Origin: an uncultured Lachnospiraceae bacterium
GTDB lineage: Bacteria; Bacillota; Clostridia; Lachnospirales; Lachnospiraceae
Assembly: GCA_937916415.1 (NCBI GenBank)
Contig: CALGGH010000212.1
Span: 1-6,651, forward strand
Direction: 5' to 3'
Length of the DNA: 6,651 bases
Shown here in pieces: positions 1 through 5,119 of the stretch (its first letter is position 1; each line of letters starts with the position of its first letter). Under the pieces are notes generated by a model, which was given only the letters and a program-made list of their open reading frames with translations, had not been told where the DNA came from and ran no database searches. A program made the position numbers and the translations under genes.

Positions 1-824
1 CCCACCGAAGTACCCAGCACAATCACCACGATGTACATGAGGGCATTTGAAGCGGTCTCCTGCAGCTGACGTACTACTCCCGACTCCCTGAACAGATTAC
101 CGAGCATCAGCATGCCCACGAGGGGTGCCGTAGTGGGAAGTATAAGACACACTACTATGGTAACGATTATGGGGAAAAGAACCTTCTCCAGCTTGGAGAC
201 CGGACGGAGCTGAGCCATCTTGATCTTGCGCTCCTTCTCGGTCGTAAACAGTTTCATGATGGGCGGCTGAATGATCGGCACCAGTGACATGTACGAATAA
301 GCAGCCACGGCTATCGGGCCGAGCAGGGCGGTCTGTCCCAGCTTGCCCGCCAGGAATATGGACGTAGGACCGTCCGCACCTCCTATGATTGAGATGGCCG
401 CTGCGGATTTGTCATTGAAGCCCCACCAGATCGCTCCGAAATAAGCGGCAAAAATACCAAACTGTGCAGCTGCGCCCAAGAGGAAGCTCTTGGGGTTGGC
501 TATCAAGGGACCGAAGTCTGTCATCGCACCCACGCCCATGAATATCAGGGACGGCAATATCGACCATTCATCCAGCAGATAGAAATAATACAACAGTCCG
601 CCGCCGGATCCGCCGTCACCAACCGGCTTCATGATGTCCGGATAAATGTTGACAAGCAGCATGCCGAACGCGATGGGTACCAGAAGCAGAGGTTCAAAGC
701 CCTTGGCAATAGCCAGATAAAGAAAAACCAAGGCTACGATGATCATGGCGAAGTTACCGACCGTAAGATTGAAAAACGCGGTCTGGTGCACCAGATTATC
801 AAGCGTATTAGCTATATATGACAT
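1..824 (-). CDS. oadB: Sodium-pumping decarboxylase beta subunit (OadB/MmdB/GcdB family), C-terminus cut by window edge
   Basis: This is the integral membrane subunit that decarboxylates carboxybiotin and couples this to Na+ export. About 274 residues are visible from the ATG at 824; the family is usually longer (roughly 370-430), so the C-terminus lies beyond position 1. The start is fixed by a strong AGGAGG nine bases upstream. The protein is very hydrophobic, with several membrane segments (roughly residues 20-60, 88-105, 115-135, 165-185 and 215-245). The motif GGADGPTSIF at 148-157 carries D151, matching the essential Asp (D203 in Klebsiella OadB). AAYSYMSLVP at 174-183 matches the region around the conserved Tyr (Y229 in Klebsiella). 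MGVGAMTDFGPLIANP at 96-111 is also a family signature. A glycine-rich stretch, GDGGSGGG (69-76), precedes the second block. It is the last visible gene of the operon, 35 bases after the biotin carrier. The family call is firm; the symbol is family-level only, since mmdB or gcdB would be the name once the substrate is known. Confidence 0.95.
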   Translation of the reverse strand, partial: MSYIANTLDNLVHQTAFFNLTVGNFAMIIVALVFLYLAIAKGFEPLLLVPIAFGMLLVNIYPDIMKPVGDGGSGGGLLYYFYLLDEWSILPSLIFMGVGAMTDFGPLIANPKSFLLGAAAQFGIFAAYFGAIWWGFNDKSAAAISIIGGADGPTSIFLAGKLGQTALLGPIAVAAYSYMSLVPIIQPPIMKLFTTEKERKIKMAQLRPVSKLEKVLFPIIVTIVVCLILPTTAPLVGMLMLGNLFRESGVVRQLQETASNALMYIVVIVLGTSV

Positions 825-833
825 CTACTCTAA

Positions 834-839
834 CCTCCT
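834..839 (-). promoter_or_regulatory. Ribosome binding site of the beta subunit gene
   Basis: On the minus strand this reads AGGAGG, a perfect Shine-Dalgarno core nine bases before the ATG at 824. It fixes the beta-subunit start and is the strongest ribosome site in the operon. Confidence 0.85.
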
Positions 840-859
840 GTTTGCTTTAGCGTGCGGCA

Positions 860-1231
860 TTACTTGAGAGTGGCAAGCACGGCGCCTGCCTCTACGGCAT
901 CACCTACGGCAACGTCGATGCTGGCTACCGTTCCGTCCTCGGGTGCAACCACGGGTATCTCCATCTTCATGGCCTCAACTATGACGACGGCTTCTCCCTT
1001 TTTGACTGCCTGTCCAACGCTTGCCTCGATCTTAAATCCCTTGCCTGCCGCACCGGCTTCCACCTTGATCGAACCTGCGCCTGCGCCGGGTGCGGGTGCT
1101 GCTGCCTTGGGTGCAGCAGCGGGGGCTGCTGCCGGTCTGGGAGCCACGGGTGCGGAAACTGCTCCGCCTGCTCCCTCCTCCACAGTTACGTCATACGTGT
1201 TTCCGTTCACAGTAATGGTATAATTCTTCAT
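860..1231 (-). CDS. Biotin carrier protein of the sodium-pumping decarboxylase (MmdC/GcdC type)
   Basis: This small soluble protein (123 aa) carries covalently bound biotin between the carboxyltransferase and the membrane beta subunit. It has three parts: a short N-terminal beta segment (residues 1-19, MKNYTITVNGNTYDVTVEE), an Ala/Pro/Gly-rich flexible linker (about 20-53), and a biotinyl domain (about 54-123). The biotin site is EAMKME, residues 87-92, with Lys89 as the modified residue. VVAPEDGTV (94-102) follows, as usual for biotinyl domains. The usual PMPG-like turn of the first half-domain is replaced by EAGAAGKGFKIEA (58-70). A biotin protein ligase would be needed but is not in the window. 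The start ATG at 1231 is preceded by a weak, distant site (AGAAAGG, about 12 bases away), so translation may be coupled to the gamma gene 39 bases upstream. A lipoyl domain is the alternative, but the AMKM motif argues clearly for biotin. Confidence 0.95.
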   Translation of the reverse strand: MKNYTITVNGNTYDVTVEEGAGGAVSAPVAPRPAAAPAAAPKAAAPAPGAGAGSIKVEAGAAGKGFKIEASVGQAVKKGEAVVIVEAMKMEIPVVAPEDGTVASIDVAVGDAVEAGAVLATLK

Positions 1232-1270
1232 CTCTTTACCAAACCTTTCTTAATTAATCTCTTGAAGTCC

Positions 1271-1987
1271 TTATGCTCTCTTGCGAATGCTTCTGACCAC
1301 AAAGCCGTCAGTTCCGGCAGAGCCTTCGCTCGCCGCGATGGCGGCCGTTATTACCGCTACCAATTCAAGATCCTCCTCCTGCTTGACGATCCTGGCGATG
1401 GTGTTGTCCACTGCCTCTTCCTTGATGATCTTGACCTCTTCGGCCTTCTCCTTACGGGAGAACTTGGACTGAATGACAGGAATGAGGTTAAATGCGCTGA
1501 TTATCAGGCTGATCAGGATCAGGACCGCGAATACCGTTCCCATTCCGATCAGAGTGTTAAGCGCCGCCTTAGTCATCAACTCGCCCATGCTGTATTTGAC
1601 GTTGGTACTTATCGACTTGGCTCCTTCGGGGCCGAGGATCATCTCAACGACCGCGTCATGATTCGTGCCTCCTACCGATACGTCGATAGTCACTTCGTCC
1701 GAACCGATCTCGGACCGGATGTCCTGGATCCCGGTAAACTCACCGATCTCGTCCATAGCGCTTTCCCAGCTGAGCAGGCCATTGTAGCTGACTTCATCTG
1801 CCGCATACTGATCCGTCATGCCGCTACGAACTATGAAATCCATGTTGTTTACCGTGTTTTCGCCTATGCTGGCTGCTTCTTCCGGCGTGCATATAGGATT
1901 GTCGACCACTACCGGTGCAGAAGAGCCGCAGGCAACAAGGCCCAGCATGCAGGCAAGTATCATAAGTACTGCCAGACTCTTTTTCAT
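1271..1987 (-). CDS. OadG-family gamma subunit of sodium-pumping decarboxylase with lipoprotein-type N-terminal ectodomain
   Basis: This is the membrane-anchoring gamma (delta) subunit that holds the decarboxylase together. I start it at the ATG at 1987 (238 aa): AAGGA lies eight bases upstream, and the protein then begins MKKSLAVLMILACMLGLVAC, a lipoprotein signal with lipobox LVAC and Cys20. An in-frame ATG at 2017 would overlap the upstream gene and put a charged stretch before the signal; another at 1996 abuts the ribosome site. Residues about 30-140 form an extracytoplasmic domain with a Trp and a G-x-F-x-x-I pattern, then alternating beta-type residues, resembling DUF3887-like folds. 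Residues about 145-168 form one membrane helix (LIGMGTVFAVLILISLIIS), followed by a basic and acidic cytoplasmic stretch. The end, ELVAVITAAIAASEG (208-222) and GFVVRSIRKR (228-237), is the recognisable OadG tail. Classical OadG proteins are about 80-120 aa and lack the ectodomain. It lies 16 bases after the carboxyltransferase stop. Confidence 0.88.
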   Translation of the reverse strand: MKKSLAVLMILACMLGLVACGSSAPVVVDNPICTPEEAASIGENTVNNMDFIVRSGMTDQYAADEVSYNGLLSWESAMDEIGEFTGIQDIRSEIGSDEVTIDVSVGGTNHDAVVEMILGPEGAKSISTNVKYSMGELMTKAALNTLIGMGTVFAVLILISLIISAFNLIPVIQSKFSRKEKAEEVKIIKEEAVDNTIARIVKQEEDLELVAVITAAIAASEGSAGTDGFVVRSIRKRA

Positions 1988-1995
1988 AGTGTTCA

Positions 1996-2000
1996 TCCTT
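1996..2000 (-). promoter_or_regulatory. Ribosome binding site that decides the gamma subunit start
   Basis: The minus strand reads AGAAAGGA here, with the AAGGA core eight bases before the ATG at 1987. The spacing supports that ATG over the in-frame ATGs at 2017 and 1996; the latter overlaps the site itself. The site sits just after the TAA stop of the carboxyltransferase gene. Confidence 0.65.
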
Positions 2001-2003
2001 TCT

Positions 2004-3428
2004 TTATACTGTTCCATGCTTTCTCACCGGACCTTCCACGGCCTTGTTGGAGAGCATCTCAAACGCTCCGATCACGTACTTCCTGGTATCGGCAGGCTCA
2101 ACTATCTCGTCCACGTATCCGCGGGCTGCAGCAGATTCAACGTTGTTCTGCAGTGCCTTGTAATCGGACGCAACCTTACCTATCTCATCAGCGCTCTTGC
2201 CGTTAGCAAGGATCTTCGCTGCCATGTCTGCGTCCATGCAGCCTATCTCAGCGTCAGGCCATGCTATGGTGACGTCTGCGCCCAGGGCCTTGGAATTCAT
2301 TGCCACGTATGCGCTGCCGTATGCCTTGCCGGTATATACGTTAACCTTCGGCACGGTAGCTGAAGCAAATGCGGAAACGAGCTTGGCAACGTTAGTGGCC
2401 AGCATCTTCTCGCCGCACTTGCATGCCTTGAACCCGGTAACGTCCGTAAGCGTCAGAACCGGAATGTCAAAGGCGTCACAGAAGTTTACGAACCTGGCAG
2501 CCTTGGCGGCTCCCCTTGCGCTGAGCACGGTGTCAAGCTTCTCCGCAACCTCTCCGTCCTCTCCGACGACTGCGCTTCTGTTGGCAACGACGCCGACGGT
2601 AGCTCCGTTCAGGCGGATGAAGGCGGTCACGATCTCCCTGGCACATCCGGGACGGGTCTCAAATACGTATCCTCCGTCAGCGACGTCAGAAATGGCTATG
2701 ATCGCATCGCCTGCCGTCCTGTTCACGTTTGCGGAGGCACGGTTTAAGTCATCCGAGCAGTCGGTGACCGCCACGTCAGAATTGTTGGCAGGAAGAAGTG
2801 AAACCAGCTCACGGATGCCGGCATATATTGATGCCTCATCCCCTGCCAGGTCCACGTTGCCGGCCTCTGACTGGAACTCGGCGGACGAAGGGTCGCACTT
2901 GCCTGCATGGTTCCCCTCGATTGCGTTGGGTGAATTGACAAAAAGCCTGCCGTTCTTCTCCTCGATGAAGGTAAAATCGGAAAGGGATGCCGCAACGGCC
3001 AGTCCTCCGCCACAGCTGCCGAATACCGCCGTGATCTGGGGAACGATGCCGCTGGCCAGCGACTGCTTGTAATAGATCTCGCCGAAAGCCTCAAGGGCAT
3101 CGGTGGATTCCTCAAGGCGAAGTCCTGCCGAATCGATCAGTCCGATCACGGGAGCACCCGTCTTGAGAGCCAGGTCATACAGGCCTGATATCTTTTTGGC
3201 ATGCATCTCGCCTATGCTTCCGCCCAGAACCTTGGAATCCTGAGCGTATACGTATACAAGGCGATCGCCTATCACTCCGTATCCGGTGACAACGCCGTCG
3301 GAAGGAGTGTCTGTCTGTTTCAGATTAAAATCGGTCGATCTTGCCCTTACGCGTGCGCCGATTTCAACGAAACTGTTGGCATCGAGCAGGGAATCGATCC
3401 GTGCCCTTGCTTGCGTGGTACTACTCAT
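2004..3428 (-). CDS. Acyl-CoA carboxyltransferase (alpha) subunit of sodium-pumping decarboxylase, MmdA/PccB superfamily, divergent
   Basis: This soluble subunit should transfer CO2 from an acyl-CoA to biotin on the carrier protein. The 474-aa protein has the two crotonase-like halves of the family. The N-terminal half has GGSIGEMHAKKI (69-80), the block GAPVIGLIDSAGLRLEEST (91-109) and a first oxyanion-hole loop, GSCGGG (137-142). The C-terminal half has SATVPKVNVYTGKAYGSAYV (356-375), NSKALGADVTIAWPDAEIG (378-396) and SAAARGYVDEIVEP (432-445). It is shorter than typical MmdA (about 510 aa). It differs at signature sites: DSAGLRLEE replaces DSGGARIQE, GSCGGG replaces GPCAGG, and TGFKACKCGE (331-340) stands where PGF...QE followed by IIRHGAK is usual. 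It heads the operon with GGAGGG nine bases before its ATG. The gamma, biotin carrier and beta genes that follow show it works in a decarboxylase, not a carboxylase. Methylmalonyl-CoA is the most likely substrate by context; glutaconyl-CoA or another acyl-CoA cannot be excluded. Confidence 0.88.
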   Translation of the reverse strand: MSSTTQARARIDSLLDANSFVEIGARVRARSTDFNLKQTDTPSDGVVTGYGVIGDRLVYVYAQDSKVLGGSIGEMHAKKISGLYDLALKTGAPVIGLIDSAGLRLEESTDALEAFGEIYYKQSLASGIVPQITAVFGSCGGGLAVAASLSDFTFIEEKNGRLFVNSPNAIEGNHAGKCDPSSAEFQSEAGNVDLAGDEASIYAGIRELVSLLPANNSDVAVTDCSDDLNRASANVNRTAGDAIIAISDVADGGYVFETRPGCAREIVTAFIRLNGATVGVVANRSAVVGEDGEVAEKLDTVLSARGAAKAARFVNFCDAFDIPVLTLTDVTGFKACKCGEKMLATNVAKLVSAFASATVPKVNVYTGKAYGSAYVAMNSKALGADVTIAWPDAEIGCMDADMAAKILANGKSADEIGKVASDYKALQNNVESAAARGYVDEIVEPADTRKYVIGAFEMLSNKAVEGPVRKHGTV

Positions 3429-3437
3429 GTATTTAAG

Positions 3438-3443
3438 CCCTCC
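3438..3443 (-). promoter_or_regulatory. Ribosome binding site of the carboxyltransferase gene
   Basis: The minus strand reads GGAGGG, nine bases upstream of the ATG at 3428. It gives strong support for that start; the ATG just before it, at 3445, is out of frame. Confidence 0.75.
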
Positions 3444-3488
3444 ATTTAATAATATAGATGTTACTGATACAAAACACCATTAAAGGAT

Positions 3489-3518
3489 ATTTTAACACAA
3501 ACCATCCATTATCGTAAA
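3489..3518 (-). promoter_or_regulatory. Candidate sigma-A promoter with extended -10 for the decarboxylase operon
   Basis: On the minus strand, TTTACG (3518-3513, four of six matches to TTGACA) is followed after 18 bases by TAAAAT (3494-3489, five of six matches to TATAAT). TGT stands directly before the -10, giving the extended TGn form. The surrounding sequence is distinctly AT-rich compared with the genes. Transcription would begin near 3482, leaving a leader of about 50 bases that contains the GGAGGG ribosome site. No operator or riboswitch fold was recognised in the leader. This is pattern matching only; a start site elsewhere in the gap is possible. Confidence 0.5.
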
Positions 3519-3542
3519 TATGGTAAGAGAAATAAATCATTT

Positions 3543-3620
3543 TGCGCAGATGCCTTACTACGGCGTGGCTTTCTGATGCAGACACCGGGAAGGCAGGCGA
3601 AATGCCCGGAATGATTCGCC
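3543..3620 (-). terminator. Weak hairpins after the L,D-transpeptidase gene, possible transcript end
   Basis: Two imperfect hairpins lie in the 3' region of the transpeptidase transcript. The first is GGCGAA (3620-3615) pairing with TTCGCC (3601-3596) around a 13-base loop, nine bases past the stop codon. The second pairs TGC/GCA and CAGA/TCTG with an inner GCC/GGC, spanning 3580-3543. Neither is followed at once by a run of T, although AT-rich sequence begins a few bases after the second (TGATTTATTTCTC). They are therefore poor intrinsic terminators and may instead be 3'-end protecting stems or chance. Confidence 0.25.
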
Positions 3621-3628
3621 GCTGTTCC

Positions 3629-5095
3629 TTAATCCGTATAATACATTATGACCGGAGTTCCGACCTCAACCATCTCATAGAGCCGGCTCACCGCCTCCAT
3701 CGGGGTGTTGATGCAGCCATGGGATCCGTTGCTCTTGTATATGTCTCCTCCAAAGGTGCTCCTCCAGGTGGCGTCATGTATGCCGATGTGGCCGTTCACC
3801 GCCATCCAGTAATTCACGAACGTGGCATAATCAGGACCGATGAGCGTCCTGTTGCGCTGCTTGAAGTACACGTAATTGGTGCCGCTGGGGGTGCTCATGC
3901 GTCTGGCCATGTCGCCGGTAACCACGGGCGTGTCGATAATGAGTTCGCCATCCTGATAGAAGTACAGCTTCTGGGCGGTCATGTCGACCTCGACGTAGGT
4001 GTCGCCGACGTCATTCGTGCCCTGATGCAGGGCCATCTGCTCATATTCGGGCACGTGCTCCTCCGTAAGCCGTTTTCTGAGGGCATCTTTAAGGTATTCC
4101 TTTTCAACGTCGCGGTTTATCTTGTTGCCGTAGATGCCGCCGCTTATTTCGATCTCGTTGCCGGCGGTGGTCTCGAACCTCCTCGTGCCGCCCACCGTGT
4201 CATGCCTGTCCGCGAAGTCATCCACCCAGGCCTCGATCGCGTCATCATTCCACAGATAGGGATCGTTCCTTACGCCCGTTTCCGGCTCATCCTCCCCTTC
4301 GCCCGTGACCGGACCTTCATCTTCATCATGGGCATTTTCATTCGGGACCGGATTGCCATCCTCGTCCCTGAGCAAAAATGAGCTGGACACCGACTCGTCG
4401 ATCTCCTCTGTCACGTCACCCAGCAGGTACGTTAAGTGCGCTCCGAGCATGGACTTGACGTCTGAATACTCCGCTATGGTCGCCATCTGTTCGGGCGTGT
4501 ATTCGACGTCATAAAAGAACGAGTCGTCGAGCACGAGTTCTTCCCCGGAATCGTAAATGCACGAATATACCGCTTCCCTCATCTCCTTGGTCCTGGGCCT
4601 GTGCATTAGGTTGTCCTTCAGCACGTATACGCCGTCCTCACACTCATACGACACCTCGGGAGCTTCGTCATAGGTAAAAAGCTCCTCCGCGTCCAGCACG
4701 GCGTCCAGTTTGTCGGTATTGAAGCTTACTATCGGGTTTAGGGTCCCTGACTTGTTGGAAATGACGTTGGATGGCCAGAGCCAGGAATTCTGGGATTCAA
4801 GAAAGAAACCGAGGGCCTGTTCGAAATCATAGCTGAAGTCTATGTCGGCAGGATTGACGTGCATTTCGAAATCATTGTTCTCGGTATGCACGTCCAGCCC
4901 GGCATAATCATACCTTTCGGTCAGCAGCCGGTTGATCTCCTCCGGGGTATGGCCAGTACAGTATATGCCGTTTATCCTGGTGCCATAGCCAAAGGAGTCA
5001 CGATAATAATATCCCAGGCCCAGATAAACCAGGCCCAGGATCGTTATCGCCGACAATATGATCAACAAAAGAGTTTTGCGTAGCGATACTTTCAT
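3629..5095 (-). CDS. Membrane-anchored L,D-transpeptidase (YkuD domain) with peptidoglycan-binding-like region
   Basis: This enzyme would form 3-3 cross-links or attach groups to peptidoglycan stem peptides outside the membrane, using a catalytic cysteine. The 488-aa protein starts with a basic N-terminus and one membrane helix (residues about 9-30, no lipobox or clear cleavage site), so it should be anchored with its bulk outside. Residues about 40-350 resemble the paired PG_binding_4 domains common in clostridial enzymes. An acidic, low-complexity segment (about 243-278, rich in Asp, Glu, Gly, Pro and Asn) interrupts the second. The YkuD domain (about 366-488) starts YVEVDMTAQKLYFYQDGE. It has the conserved H440 in GIHDATWRSTFGG and the active site SHGCINTP, with H459 and C461. 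The gene begins 24 bases after ilvB stops, with no recognisable Shine-Dalgarno, so it may be read with ilvB. The 3' end is followed by the 200-base gap. Its family is clear; its physiological cross-link is not. Confidence 0.93.
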   Translation of the reverse strand: MKVSLRKTLLLIILSAITILGLVYLGLGYYYRDSFGYGTRINGIYCTGHTPEEINRLLTERYDYAGLDVHTENNDFEMHVNPADIDFSYDFEQALGFFLESQNSWLWPSNVISNKSGTLNPIVSFNTDKLDAVLDAEELFTYDEAPEVSYECEDGVYVLKDNLMHRPRTKEMREAVYSCIYDSGEELVLDDSFFYDVEYTPEQMATIAEYSDVKSMLGAHLTYLLGDVTEEIDESVSSSFLLRDEDGNPVPNENAHDEDEGPVTGEGEDEPETGVRNDPYLWNDDAIEAWVDDFADRHDTVGGTRRFETTAGNEIEISGGIYGNKINRDVEKEYLKDALRKRLTEEHVPEYEQMALHQGTNDVGDTYVEVDMTAQKLYFYQDGELIIDTPVVTGDMARRMSTPSGTNYVYFKQRNRTLIGPDYATFVNYWMAVNGHIGIHDATWRSTFGGDIYKSNGSHGCINTPMEAVSRLYEMVEVGTPVIMYYTD

Positions 5096-5119
5096 TGCGA
5101 ATTGATCAAAACGAATGGA

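Noticed and set aside
1079..1162. Repetitive-looking GC-rich stretch (runs of gctgctgcc and gggtgc)
   Set aside because: This is the coding sequence of the Ala/Pro/Gly linker of the biotin carrier, where repeated GCA/GCC/CCG-type codons create the pattern. It is not a DNA repeat element.
1988..2017. Longer gamma subunit starting at the ATG at 2017
   Set aside because: It would overlap the upstream gene, add a charged stretch before the lipoprotein signal, and lacks a ribosome site as good as the one serving the ATG at 1987.
1262..2206. Plus-strand open frame of 314 codons opposite the gamma subunit
   Set aside because: It is an antisense-register shadow that runs across the gamma gene and into the end of the carboxyltransferase. 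Its composition is rich in Arg, His and Cys, unlike a normal protein.
2197..3072. Plus-strand open frame of 291 codons opposite the carboxyltransferase
   Set aside because: It is Ala/Ser/Thr-rich with low complexity and no family resemblance, while the minus-strand frame is clearly a carboxyltransferase throughout.
3542..4381. Plus-strand open frame of 279 codons opposite the L,D-transpeptidase and part of the gap
   Set aside because: It is also in antisense codon register with the real gene and has no recognised motif. Its start lies in the gap but without a convincing ribosome site.
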